DNA of 64,000 nucleotides. Source: Coptis chinensis (Eukaryota > Streptophyta > Magnoliopsida > Ranunculales > Ranunculaceae). The notes beneath the pieces were generated by a model. The model worked only from the letters and a program-made list of their open reading frames with translations, made no database searches and was not told the origin of the DNA. Shown here in pieces: positions 16,569 through 28,234 of the stretch. Position 1 is the stretch's first letter. Each line of letters starts with the position of its first letter. The stretch spans positions 81,985,501-82,049,500 of the forward strand of contig CM027385.1 of the NCBI GenBank assembly GCA_015680905.1. The letters run 5' to 3'. The position numbers and the translations under genes were made by a program.

Positions 16569-17473
16569 GGGGACGACTATCACATATGGTCCAGTAAAGA
16601 AAAAAATTAGGAGACTAAACAGACCATCTCTCTTTCTCACTTCGCAAGTACTGAACATAACAAAGACAACCAACAGAAGAATAAAACAGATAGCTTATGC
16701 ACATGTTTTACAATCCTTTTTGAATTTCACAAAAAAAAAAAAAAAAAAAAAAAAAATCCTTTTTGAATGTGTGTTTGTTCAAATTTTTCCATTTTGTCCA
16801 ACATATGATATGAGGGCACAAAACTCCTTTGACAAATCGAAACATTAGGCAAGAAATTCTCGCTATATGCTCCTCAAATTCATTCCGATTTCAAGTATTA
16901 CAGAACCACTTTTACAAGCGAGCACCCAAGTTCTTCATCAAATATGTCCAGAATCTCGCTATTTGAATTAAACTATTCGAAATTTAATGCATAATCAGTA
17001 GGGAATTCCCAAGTATTCTTCCACTCATCCTTCTTGAAACTTTACCAACCAACATTAACTACTTCAAGCTCTTTGAATTTGATTAGTTGGAATTGATGAA
17101 TATCATATTCTAAAAAATTAATTTGGGAAACAAAATTCAAATTTTTTACAAAAAAACACCCGTGTAAATCAAAGAAGGTATGTTAAAAGAGAGATTTCTG
17201 AATAGAGAGAATGGAAGAGAAGGAATTGATCAGAAGCTATTGACGTCGCCGATCACCATTTATAGAGAAAAAATAAAATAAAAAAGGTTGTTCTGTTTAG
17301 TTTCTAGTTTCTATCTAGCATTCGTTTTCTCTCTCCTTATTTTTCATTTTGTTTTATTCCCTACATTTTAGGGCGATAATGGGTTTTGGTTATTGCCACG
17401 TCATTCAATCCAACCAATCATAATTGATTTCGTAATTTTTTACTTTACAGGACCATGTGTGATAGTCGTCCCC
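16569..17473. mobile_element. Mutator-like MITE, 905 bp (copy 1)
   Basis: Terminal inverted repeats of about 30 bp begin GGGGACGACTATCACA and end TGTGATAGTCGTCCCC. The 9-bp target duplication is TTGGAATTA (16,560-16,568) against TTGGACTTA (17,474-17,482), 8 of 9 matching, as expected for Mutator-like elements. A run of about 29 A lies near 16,730-16,757. Copy 2, truncated on its left, is at 42,575-43,356. No transposase is present. Confidence 0.8.
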
Positions 17474-17554
17474 TTGGACTTATGCGGATATTGTCCACCA
17501 ATTAATTTTGACTCGTATGTTGACTAAGATTGGCATGCACTTGTTAGATGGCAC

Positions 17555-18259
17555 TAGGAGTGCCATTTATTATTATTATTATTTTATTTTTATTTATTTT
17601 TTCTGAAAACCCGATTTTTTTGAATTCTTATCTGATATTTTTCTGAATTTGGCCAAGATATATGTGTTCTAATATCCGATTTTTTTGAAAAATAATTAGA
17701 TCAGAATTAGATGTGTTTTCAAAATTCGATCCAATCCGATTTCCGAATTTTTAAGATATATTAGCTACCTATTTCATATAATTACTAAATTAAAACTACA
17801 TATAGTTTACAAACCAAATAAAAACCCTAGAGAAGTAAAACATTATCTCTCACACACCTTCAAGAAATCAAGATTGACATTCTAGTACATGTCTATCTTT
17901 CTCTAATCGAATTAATGCATTAACATGAAGAAAAAACTTGGTGAATGAACGTATTAAAATGTCTAAGTTGTTTACTAAATTAATACATTTCAAAATGATT
18001 GTTAAATAAATGTATTAACTAGATAAAAATGGTTATCCCTAAAAGAAAATACAATTATATAATTCAAATTTCCGATTTACTTTCGAATTTTGCCGATTCC
18101 GAAAATTTCAAAAACTTTCCAATTTTCTACACTTTCCAAATTTATAAAAGAAATTGTCATTCAAAAAATAATTGGATCGGATTTGGAAAAGATATTGTCA
18201 TCCAAAAAAAAAATTGGAAAATTTTCTGAGAGCCCTTTATCCGATCCGATTTGAAATCA
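17555..18259. mobile_element. hAT-like 'CCGATCCGAT' element, right end eroded
   Basis: It starts TAGGAGTGCC after 'gatggcac', and the body is rich in 'ccgaatttt', 'ccgatccgat' and 'ttccgaaaa' words like the complete relative at 34,294-35,282. The right inverted repeat is missing: the homology stops at 'gatttgaaatcaa' and then resumes GST-upstream sequence (accgagagag). The GST-C unit has 'gatggcaccgagagag' uninterrupted, confirming the insertion point. Confidence 0.65.
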
Positions 18260-18479
18260 AACCGAGAGAGATGTCTTAAGTGGGAAAACTAGTCACATAC
18301 CTGTCAATCTCTGTCATTAGGAGAAGACTTCAGAAAATGTAGGTGCTTTCTACTTCCATCATCCGTGACATTAGTACAAAATGCCGCTTGTTGTTGTAAA
18401 ATTCACAATTTTTCAACACCAAATTCACTGTATACTTATAAATATATGAACTATCAACTTGACTCTTGGTAAAGTTTGT

Positions 18480-18899
18480 TGTTGAGATCAAGAAGAGATC
18501 ATCAAATACAAAGAAGTTTTTTATTGATCATTAATGATGTTTTACAATCTCTCAATTCCTATTTTTTTCTTTCCTCAAATGTGAAAGAATAGAAAATGAA
18601 ATGTTGAAATAAATATGGTCACCTATTTACCTATTTCCTTTGCATCCAATCTTTTATAGTTGCTCTACATGACTTCATCCAAAAGTTTTGTGACATGTGT
18701 CCATTTATTTTTCTTCTTTTTTATCTGCAACTTAAATGAATATATTGGCTCTCTCGCCAATATTGCATTAGAAAATGGTGAATATCGGTATGTACGATAT
18801 TTAGCCACCACATTTCTAATCTTCTAACATATAGTTGTCACAGGTATGTATGATATTTAGCCACCACATTTCTAATCTTCTAACATATAGTTGTCACAT
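18480..18899. repeat. LTR-like fragment ending in a 56-bp tandem duplication
   Basis: This block starts near 'gttgttgagatcaag' and resembles 19,955-20,222, sharing 'ttattgat', 'atatttagccaccac' and 'tctaa' patterns, so it is probably part of an LTR or its solo remnant. At 18,787-18,842 and 18,843-18,897 a 56-bp unit starting ggtatgta(c/t)gatattt is duplicated. No coding sequence. Confidence 0.35.
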
Positions 18900-18974
18900 G
18901 TCTGCTGAGGATTTCAAGCTCTCTCTTTAATAAACTTAAACACATACCCCATTGTGTCGATCACTAGTAGCACT

Positions 18975-19265
18975 GTAGCAGAATACTTGGTTGGAAGCAG
19001 AGGCCACTTGTGACTCCAAACCTCGTCAATGTATTGGAGACTTGAGTATATTAAGAGATTCGGAAATGGATCGGATTTTCCATTATGAATTAACGTACAC
19101 TCGGACTTTCTTATGAAGTGGATTCGTTTTCAAAACCAGTTTACTCTTTTCTCTTAGATCTTCATCCTTATGTTCATAATTAACACCTTTCTCAGCTAGT
19201 GCAATTCTTGCTCTCATTGCATATGGACTGGGCCAGAAATCCACCAAAGTCACTTTATTTACCAT
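18975..19265 (-). pseudogene. Tau-class GST exon-1 relic (GST-B)
   Basis: From an ATG at 19,265 the frame reads MVNKVTLVDFWPSPYAMRAR, an N-terminal tau GST domain with the catalytic-serine context, on to NPLHKKVRV. A frameshift near 19,090 puts the continuation (LIHNGK, then QYIDEVW, then PLLP) in another frame, and the CES motif is replaced. Homology ends at about 18,975, and no exon 2 follows. It is more diverged than the A, C and D copies, so it is a second ancient GST lineage in the cluster. A stub of the same sequence ('cactagtagcataatacttggtt') survives at about 39,098 and 59,490. Confidence 0.8.
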
Positions 19266-20538
19266 TGTTGATCGAACTGAAATAATTGGAACTAACAATG
19301 AATCAGAGGTTAAGAGATGAGGTTTTAAACGTTGAAATGAAGTGAAGGAGAGAATGTTATGCAAGATTTATATTTGTAGGAAGTGTGAGATGTTTAGGAC
19401 TTTGCATTTATCACTGTTTACTTCACACTTGGGATTGTCTTGACCATTTCATTGAGTTGAGTGTGTCTTAAGTCTTAACTCTTAATTATTCAAAACAACT
19501 TGGGGGCGAGAAGCCAAGAATGTGTTTTTTAAACAATCAAATACACATGGTACCTCGTACTACCTTCGTATCACATTGCGTTCTTTTGCAAACAGTTCAG
19601 AGCAAGTGGGGCAAGAATGCAAGTTACAACTTATATTATACAAGTAATGCGTATGGAGCTAAGCTAATGGAAGTACGAGTACCTTTCACCTGAAAAAAGT
19701 GGATCAAAATATCCCAAAAGTCCAATTGGTGATTCTGCCATAGTACAATGTCTCTGGCTTTATTTCATTATAATAATTGTTTGATATTGTTATTCAGGAC
19801 ACCAAATCAAACAGGACTCAAAAACCATTATCATAGTTATTTAGAGACTTTTAAACAAATTGAAGGGCACGCAAATCACAGTCATAGTTATTTAGAGGAC
19901 TTCATTAGCTAATTACTGTATTCTAGACTTCTAGTACTAGTAGAAAATCTGTGGTGATCAAGAAAGACTTATGAAATGATTGGCTAATTGTGTATCTAAG
20001 AAATGAAGCTTTATTGATGATCTTTAATGGAGTTACAGGAGTGATCTTGTTTCTCTCTCTGATTATAAGTGTGAAAATAGAAAAAACAGAACGAATCTCT
20101 TCCGCTTTTTTTGTGTAACATACATTTGATATCTCCGTTTATAAATTAAATTAAGGGTTGAAATATTGCTTGGTACAATATTTGGCCACTACAAAATCCA
20201 ACAATCTTTTTCACACCATCTCATGTGTAAGTAGACGTGAGAAGGCTATACTGCGGCCAAAAGCAGATCTAAATATTTCTTCCCCCAAGTTTTGAATTCA
20301 AATTAAAAATCTTGTGCAAGTGATCGTTCCCTTCTAGAATCTAAGTGTTCAAGTGTAGTGGATCTCATATACATAGTAAGTTTTAATTAGTTTCTTCTCC
20401 TCCTTGGCTAGACAGATCTGAGGATTGGAGGAGCTGTAAAGTCTTCAAACCCGTTGTTTTCCATCCTCTTCATATAGACATCATCCCTGCTCATTCCACC
20501 CTTCTAATCACCCCATTACTCTCTTTTGAATTCTAGAT
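19266..20538. repeat. 3'-flank copy of a GST unit plus LTR-like sequence
   Basis: 19,500-19,950 repeats the GST-A 3' flank (see 12,480-13,000), showing that another GST unit begins here. It is the 3' side of the unit whose exon-2 relic is at 33,166, now separated from it by the LINE and the copia element. 19,955-20,222 resembles the LTR-like block at 18,480. 20,223-20,538 may be the untranslated 5' part of the LINE. Confidence 0.45.
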
Positions 20539-21669
20539 TTGAGGCATTTTTTTGCTGGGGAAAAGATGGAAAAAGAAGTTAGTGTGCGGGTCAGAGGGGA
20601 AACATCAGATCCAAGATCCCAGTCTACACATGCTAAGATTGAACAGCTCCAAATCGAGATGCAACAGCTCTTTTGTTCAAAGGAAAAAAGGGTAGTGAAT
20701 ATAAAACAAAAAAACCCAGTGGAAGTGGAAGAACACTCGCTTTCTTTAGTGGGGAAACTCATTGGAGATAGAGTGTTAGATGTTCAAGTGGTAGCCGAAG
20801 AACTACACCGGTGCTGGCAAACTAGAAAAGGTACAAAAGTGGTTCTTCTAACCAGGGGTTTCTACAAGTTCACATTTGAAGATCTGGGGGAATATAACCA
20901 TGTAAGAAAAAATGGACCTTGGTTAGTCCAGGGGCTAATAATAGTGCTAAGGAAATGGGAAGGAATAGAAGACCTGGCAGTTAATCCAGCTTTAGATTTC
21001 GTAAAGTTTTGGGTGCAGATTTATGGGATCCCAGCTGATAGAATGAATGAAGAGAATGTAGAAAAGGTGGGGCAAAGTTTGGGTAAAGTCAAGTATATAG
21101 ACTTGACCTGCTCAGCTGAATTCAGAGTTCCGGTGGCAAGAGTAAGGGTTGAGTTAGATATAAAGGAAAGATTGAGTAAAGGTATCGAATTGAGAACAGA
21201 AGAAGGAGAAGTGTTCCCGGTGTCTTTCAAGTATGAAAAGTTAGACATCTTCTGTTATTTCTGTGGTAGGATTGGTCATGATGTGAACTTTTGTATGCAA
21301 AAGGAGAAGTATCGAGCTAGTATGCTGAGGTGTGGTGGTTCCCCTCGAGATGTTAAACATTCCTTCTCCTTTATGATGAGGGCTACTATTTTCTTTAATG
21401 GAGTGGTGAACTCTAACCCTACAACGGTATCCTTCTCGGGAACACCACTGAAACCTAGATTTGACCAGATCCCGGCGAGAGATAAACATGCCCAGAGAAG
21501 AAGGCTCTGGTATGGGGGGGGCTTCCTAGATACACCCCCTAAACAGAGGTACGAGACTAAGGACAGAGAAGGCTGCCCAGGTGGCTATGATGGGGTTTGT
21601 GAGTCCCTTGAGTATAATAAGTTGAGTTTGGATGGACTGGGGATAAGGACCAATAGGGAAGGTCAATAA
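20539..21669 (+). CDS. LINE ORF1, DUF4283/zinc-knuckle protein, first part
   Basis: 376 residues from ATG to stop. Residues about 60-230 are the DUF4283-type domain seen in plant L1 ORF1 proteins (ending ...VSFKYEKLDIFCYFCGR). A CCHC zinc knuckle follows, CYFCGRIGHDVNFC, with ligands at residues 239, 242, 247 and 252. ORF1 proteins bind the element RNA and form the transposition particle. The frame ends early compared with the family, and more ORF1-like sequence continues in other frames to 23,088. Confidence 0.8.
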   Translation: MRHFFAGEKMEKEVSVRVRGETSDPRSQSTHAKIEQLQIEMQQLFCSKEKRVVNIKQKNPVEVEEHSLSLVGKLIGDRVLDVQVVAEELHRCWQTRKGTKVVLLTRGFYKFTFEDLGEYNHVRKNGPWLVQGLIIVLRKWEGIEDLAVNPALDFVKFWVQIYGIPADRMNEENVEKVGQSLGKVKYIDLTCSAEFRVPVARVRVELDIKERLSKGIELRTEEGEVFPVSFKYEKLDIFCYFCGRIGHDVNFCMQKEKYRASMLRCGGSPRDVKHSFSFMMRATIFFNGVVNSNPTTVSFSGTPLKPRFDQIPARDKHAQRRRLWYGGGFLDTPPKQRYETKDREGCPGGYDGVCESLEYNKLSLDGLGIRTNREGQ

Positions 21670-23088
21670 GGCTTGTCTGGAAGGTAGTGGGCTGGATAAA
21701 GGTAGTGGCTTGGGAGTGAGATATTCTGGGTCGGAGCTAGCTATTGTGGATTCTAGTAGAAGGGGTTAGGAGTGATGTGAGTGGGGGTGGGCCTGAGGAA
21801 GAGGTCCGAGAAGACAGTCCAGTACAAGTGGCTTTTCCTCTGGGCTATAAAGATATGGAGATGGAATGGCAAGATGGGTCGAGCTGCAGAAATATTATCC
21901 ATTACCAAGCCCGGAGTACCAAAGTTTAATAGATGGATCTGCTTTAGATTCGGGTTCCTTGGATCGAGCCTTGGTGGTGTGGGGAACCAAGACTTGTATG
22001 GATATGGGTCTGGGGGCAAAGGCACAAGAGAGTCAGAAAGGTAATAGCCTTAACCAAGAGTCCTTAGCTGTATCTGGAGGGAGAGGGGATGTGATAGTCT
22101 GGGGCAGCGAGCCTGAGAAGGTAGGTTTTATAGCTCCTGAGGATTCCCTTTTGGGAACAAGAGAAATTGATATGGAAGAGTATCCAAGGCTACTGACTTC
22201 TCCGATTTCCAAAGCCCCTCCCCTTTCATGAGTTATTAGGTACAGAAAGGGCTAGGTCGCCTTTAATCCCCCAAGATACAGCTCATGCCAGTTTTAGATT
22301 CATAGGTTTGCCTTCGCGTGGGAGGGGGTTTAAAAAGCTGGCTTATCGGGGTCTACATAAGAGGGTGTTAAAAAAGGTGTTAGGAAGTGGCAAGAAGTCT
22401 TTGTGGGTTCCAAAAGGAAGTTGGAGGCTAGTTCTCTTTCGAGTAGCTTCAATGGAGAATGAAGGCAGTAACAGTAGCATTAGGATGGCGGTAAATAATT
22501 CAAAGAAAGCAAAAAGAGAGGCAGATGAGATACGAGCAAAAGGGTTGGGGCACATGCTGATCCCAACAGATGTCCCTATTATCCCAGTGTCAAGTGATTC
22601 TGTGGCGTCCTCAGAACCTTCTTTCTCCAATCATTCAATGGATTCAAGTGTACCGTCTGCGGTGTCAGGGGGTGATATTCCAGAAGAAGATATACCCTCA
22701 GATGCGTTCACTGAAGAAGAAGAACCATATGAGGATTCTGATCAGGAAGCTGTAGTGTTTAACTGTCATGATGAAGTGTCGATTGGAAAGTGCGGAAGAT
22801 CCGTTTTCAAGGGAATCACCGTGGTCCGGCTATGAATCGAGAAAACCGATTTTTCAACCAAAGACCAATCGGGCATGGAGGGTTAAATGCGGGAAAGGTA
22901 GGGGACAGCTTAAGTCCTATAAAAAAATCAGTGAGAACAGATCAAAAGAATCAAAGGGACTAAACAGTGGGTATAGTGGTGACAAGAGTACAAGTGTCAG
23001 TGTTGGGTCTGAAAGCAGTGGAGGTCTGTGTGGTCCTCCTCCTGGGTTCGCGGTGGCTGTCCCTAAACAGCCGCCTCGACAGATATGA
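21670..23088 (+). pseudogene. LINE ORF1 C-terminal part, broken
   Basis: Frames open in turn at 21,866-22,231, 22,308-22,835 and 22,768-23,088, with no single frame throughout. The translation is low-complexity, rich in Ser, Gly, Lys and Glu, as expected for the disordered tail of a plant L1 ORF1. The last frame ends in a TGA that overlaps the ORF2 start as ATGA (23,085-23,088). Confidence 0.6.
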
Positions 23089-26000
23089 TACACGCCTGGA
23101 ACTGCCGGGGAATGGGTTCCTCCACGGCAGTTCATAATATAAAGGATCTAGTTCGCCAACACCAACCGGACATTTTATGCTTGTCAGAAACAAAAGTTAA
23201 GGAGGAACAGATAAGTAAGTTAGGGAAGGCTCTTAAGTATGATAATATGTTTTGTGTTCCTGCTGTGGGTAGTCGAGGTGGGCTAGCTATTCTATGGAGG
23301 GCTGGAGTTAACCTGGAGGTCCTGGGAGCTACGGCCAACCAAATCTCAGGTAAGCTTATTAATTATCACAGTATAAATCCGTGGTATTTTACCTTTGTTT
23401 ATGGTGCACCGAATGCTAGTATGAGGCCTCTCTTTTGGAATGAGCTGAGAGATTGTGCCCCCCATATACCGGACCTTGGTTAGTGTTTGGTGACTTTAAT
23501 GCTATCAGAACCTTGGATGAGAAAATAGGGGGTAGGTCGACCTTTTCAAAATGCATGATGGATTTCAACGCTGTTATAGATGACCTTGGTTTAGTGGACT
23601 TAGGTTATAAAGGACCCAAGTTCACCTGGAATAATAATAGGAAGATCAAAGACAATATTTTAGAAAGACTTGACCGAGCTATGGCCTCACATGACTGGGT
23701 GGACTTATTCCCTAATATGATTGTTAAACATGTGGTTAATGCTACGTCCGATCATTTATCTCTTTTGATTAAGCTTAAAGTATCTGAGGAATACGCTGAA
23801 AGACCTTTCCGTTTCTACAACATGTGGTTAAAAGATGAGTCTTGTAAACCGGAGATAGATAAAAGCGTGGAACTCTATAACACATGATTTGCCGGATTGG
23901 AATGTGATACTTAAGTTAAAGAAGACCGCCCAAAGCCTCAAGACCTGGAATAAGAAGGTTTTTGGAAACATCTTTTCTAATATCAAACATACTCAAAAAA
24001 AGCTAGATAGGGTGCTCCAAAAGCCTTTTAATTCGGTTAATCATGAAAGAGCTAATATATTAAAAAAGGAGCTCTTTGATTGGTATGAGAAAGAAGAGGT
24101 GTTTTGGAAACAGAAATCCAGCCAACATTGGATTAAAGAAGATGGTAGGAATACTAAGTTCTTTCATCTGTCTACGGTGTATCGTAGAAGGAAAAATAAC
24201 ATTGATAAGATTAAGGATGATAATGGTGTTTGGCAAGAAGGTAGGAATAATGTAGGAGTAGCGGTGAATGATTATTTTGATAATATTTTTGAATCTGTAC
24301 ATCCTCAGAATAATGAGCATATTCTTGATTTATTTAAGCCTTGTATTACGGATAGGGAGAATCAAATTCTTATTGCTTGCCCTTCCGATGATGATATTTG
24401 GCATGTTGTTAAAAAGCTTGGGTCTCTAAAGTCACCTGGACCTGATGGGTTCCAAGGTATCTTTTATCAACAATGTTGGGATGTGGTAGGTAAGAGTATT
24501 ATTGATTGTGTTAAGGATTTCTTCATTAATGGAAAAATGAACCCTAGGCTAAATGATACCTTTCTCACCCTCATTCCTAAAATTTCTAATCCGGACCATG
24601 TATCTAAGTTTAGACCTATTAGTCTATGCAACTTTAGTTATAAGATTATTGCTAAGATTCTGGCTATTAGACTTAAGGCCCACATAAATAAGATTGTCTC
24701 CCCGTTTCAAGGGGCTTTTATAAAAGGGAGAAGCATAGGGGATAATATAGGCTTGGCTTGTGAGATTTTTAACACAATGAAAAAGATGAAAAAGAAAAAA
24801 GGGTTTGTTGCTTTAAAAATGGATATGTCTAAAGCATATGATAGGGTTGAATGGTCCTTTATAGATAGTATTTTTCAAAAACTTGGTTTTAATAAGAAAT
24901 GGAGATTGCTTATCTCCGAATGCTTATCTACGGTCTCTTTTAAAGTTCTTCTTAATGGTGCCCCTCTTGAGTCTATTACTCCTAGTCGAGGCCTCAGACA
25001 GGGAGATCCCCTCTCCCCTTATTTATTTATTCTGGTGTCTGAGGCCTTATCAAGGATGATAGCTTATGCGGAGCAGTCAAAGGATATCCATGGAATAAAG
25101 ATTAGAAGGAATGCACCGGCTATTACTCATTTACTGTATGCAGACGATTTGATTTTGTTTACGAAAGCGGATCTAGTGGAGAGTGGTAAGCTAAAATATA
25201 TCTTAGACGAGTACTGCAAGATATCTGGTCAGATGATAAATTATGATAAGTCTAGTATTTTTTGCAGTAAGAATATGCATAAAAAACATAGAAACATTTT
25301 AAAAAGGTTTTGGAAGATGAGATTTTTTGACTATCGGGAAAAATACCTAGGTGTTCCTATAATTGTTTCTAGAAAGAAGGGTGAGGATTTTGATTATCTG
25401 GTGGACAAAGTTCACGGTAAAATTAAAGGGTGGAGGGCAAAAGTCCGTCACTTTCCTTGGGCGTAACAACTTCGATACACAAAGGTAGTCCAAGCTACCC
25501 CCTTTTTATATGTCTACTTATCTTCTCCCAAGTTCCACTTGTGAGAAGATAGATAAAACATCTGAGGGACCTTCCGTGGCACGCGCATGCGGAAGATAGT
25601 AAAAGCATCCACACCGTAGGGTGGGATAGCATATGTAAACCTAAAGCTAGTGGTGGCTTAGGCTTGAGAAAAGCAAAAGTTATGAATCAAGCCATGCTAG
25701 CTAAGCTTTCTTGGAAAGCTCTTACTGATAAAAATCGATATGGGCTAGAACCTTCAGGGCCATATATGGTAGGAGCTGGTTTGATGTCAAACAGAATCCC
25801 CCTCCTGACGCCTCTTGGTTTTGGAAAGGGGTACATAGAGTGGGGAAAAGAGTCTTGGAGGGATGTATCTGGAGCATCGGAAAGGGAAAGGATGTGTTAG
25901 TTATGAGCCAGCCTTGGCTCAGTATTAACAATCACCCTGTCCTTATTAATGACATGATGCCCTTGAGACATGACCTCCAAAACCTCAAGGTGAAGGATCT

Positions 26001-27237
26001 TATGTTGACTGATGGTAGTGGATGGGATGAAAATAGGATTGATCACCTATTCCCATCTACTATTGGGAAGATGATTAAGCAAGTTATTATAAGACCCCTC
26101 GTGGCAGGGGAAGATACTATCCGCTGGATGGATACCAGAAATGGCAATCTATCCGTGAAAACAGCCTATCACAGAATGATAGGGAATGGGGACATGGAGC
26201 AATCATCGTCTTTTAATACAAACACTGTCAAAGCTATTTGGAAAGCTCCGGTCTCAGCCAACATTATTCTGTTCTTGTGGAAGCTGTACATGAGTATCCT
26301 TCCAACGGGAGACTTGCTCAGGTATAAAGGGATCAAAGGAGAGTTCTCCTGCCCCTTGTGTTGGCTGGAGCTAGAGGATCCCCTACATATTTTCTTTAAG
26401 TGTGAATGGTCCAAATCTGTCTGGTTCGCCTCAAACTTAGGGGGCAACATAGATGAGATGGAACACTACACAATCAGAGATTGGGTTGATCTCTTCCTCC
26501 AGTGGATTAATGGAACGGATCCGGGTTTTGTGGAAAAAGGTATTCTGGCCATCAAAATGCTTCACGGCATATGGGAGGCTAGGAACAAGGCAAAGTTTGA
26601 AAGCTCAGCAGCAAATAGAGAAGGCCTACTCAGGAGAACAGCAACCCACTGGTGGCGATGTCTTGAAGCATTTGGAAAATCACAGGGAGTAGGGAATAAT
26701 AATTCCCAAATAAGCCAATATAAGATGAACTATAGTTGTCCTTATAAAGAGTCTTTTCCAATAGTTGAAATAGATACTATACTAATAAGGTGTGATGCTG
26801 CTTTTGATAGGGGGGCCGGGGAGATGGGGCAGCGAGCTCGGCTTGGGATAATGAAGGTACTCTCATAGGAGCGGCTACAAGGCGGTTCCGCAGCAGTAGA
26901 TCTTGGAGGAGGCAGAGATGGTGGCCTTGGAGGTGGCAGCGAAGCTAGCTCGCAGCACAGGAGAGAGCTCCATTTTGTTTGAGGGAGATAGTCTATTAGC
27001 TATTCAAAATGTAATATTTCCCTTGGAGAATAACTCTCACAACTGGAAGTTAGAACCTGTTAAGCGGTTAATTGAGGATCTATGTAGACCTCTTAAGTTT
27101 TGTAAATATAACTGGATCAACAGGAGGTTTAATGGCGAGGCTCATGAACTGGCAAAGTGGGCTTTCCATGGTCAGGAGATAAGCCTAATGCCAAAATACC
27201 TACTGGACAGGAGCACTGTACCTTTGATGTTTTAATA
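23085..27237 (+). pseudogene. LINE ORF2: endonuclease, reverse transcriptase, RNase H
   Basis: It opens with MIHAWNCRGMGS, the standard start of a plant L1 ORF2, with the endonuclease Asn. An apurinic-type endonuclease follows (SETK at about 23,188; VFGDFNA at about 23,485; SDHLSL at about 23,750) after a frameshift near 23,465. Another break lies near 23,885. The reverse transcriptase is one open frame, 23,889-25,466 (525 residues), with FRPISLCN, GDPLSPYLF and the catalytic YADD at 25,137-25,148. Further shifts occur at about 25,466-25,840. The zinc-binding region (26,300-26,420) and a C-terminal RNase H (CDAAF at about 26,790, then EEAEMVALEVA at 26,903, to the stop at 27,235) follow, with two more shifts between them. 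Several single-base breaks make it inactive as read. Confidence 0.88.
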
Positions 27238-27264
27238 TGATATGTGGTTAGCGAAAAAAAAAAA

Positions 27265-27569
27265 GTAACTAGTAAGTGAACCATATGGACGTCACCACAC
27301 TACCACATCATTTTCATTGAAAAGGTAACACGTTAAGCCAAGAGAACTACTTCTTACCGAAATGACCAGTAAATAGAAAATAGACCACAACTATCCAAGA
27401 AACAAAAGCACAACTTTACAAGAAGCGAAAAGCATATACATTAGAAAAACATGAAACTCTTGATTAGCAACGCAATGTTGGCACATCAACCATACTGAAA
27501 ATGCTTACATGAAACTCTTGTTTGGCAACACAACGCGTTACCCATCACAAGATCACCCTACGTACTCTA
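27265..27569. repeat. 3' flank of the GST-E unit
   Basis: This resembles the sequence just 3' of GST-A and GST-C (agagaactactt, tagaaaaacatgaaactcttgat, caacacaa..gttacccatca). It is the part of the GST-E flank left between the LINE and the copia element. No gene. Confidence 0.6.
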
Positions 27570-28234
27570 TGTTGGGGATTATATCAATACCAATCGATTC
27601 CCCCACTACACAGATAACTTGTATTTGAACACAATTCAACTCCGGACAAAATCTAAATATCAACTACAACCTATACTAACATGCCCAACTCAAACAAACA
27701 ACTATCAACAACAAATAATAATGTAAAGCAGTAAAAGCAAACCACAACACAAAGATTTACCGTGGTTCGGCCAATGATGCCTACTTCCACAAGAGCCAGT
27801 TCTTAATAAAGTGAGAAGGAAGATTACAATCTCTCCTTACAGTCTCTCACCTTACTAGATCACTCTTATCTCTTTACAGGGTTATATCTCTGTAAAGGTT
27901 CTCTCTCTTTGTTTTAGTCTGGATTCCAATCCTTCTGACTTGTTTGGTTGGTTTTCCAAAACCTTGATTTTGGTTTTTATCTCCAAAAACCAAATTCGCG
28001 GGTACTGTAGCAAAGGCCCACGAAATTAGACTCGAAGCCCTCGGCCTTCCTCGATATCGCGGCGCCAATGTCTTGGATCGAAGCGCTTGGTCGCCTCCTA
28101 TGTGCTGGGTCGCCTTATTCTATCGAACTCGAAGCGAAGTCGCCTTCATCCGAAATGGCGCCTCGACATTTACATAACGAATTAGCGTTTCTCTCCGACT
28201 CCAAATTTCTCCTCATGTGAGGATAACTCCAACA
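27570..28234 (-). repeat. 3' LTR of the copia element
   Basis: 665 bp, TG...CA termini. Nearly identical to the 5' LTR over its first 300 bp on the + strand, but with patches of difference at 27,720-27,830 and 28,030-28,200 that centre on CAG/CTG sites. The polypurine tract GGAGGGGAGA abuts it on the element strand (28,235-28,246). Confidence 0.9.

Larger units (their letters stand above)
20539..27264 (+). mobile_element. L1-type LINE retrotransposon, inactive
   Basis: A non-LTR retrotransposon with ORF1 (zinc-knuckle protein), ORF2 (endonuclease, reverse transcriptase, zinc-binding region, RNase H) and a 3' run of 11 A at 27,254-27,264. It inserted in the 3' flank of a GST unit: downstream 'gtaactagtaagtgaaccatatgg' matches 'agtaactaagtgaaccatatgg' near the GST-C unit. 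The true 5' end and the target duplication were not found; the 5' UTR may begin upstream of 20,539. Both ORFs carry frameshifts, so it cannot move by itself. Confidence 0.9.

Noticed and set aside
22308..22835. A separate host gene of 175 residues
   Set aside because: It lies inside the LINE between ORF1 and ORF2 and looks like the low-complexity ORF1 tail.
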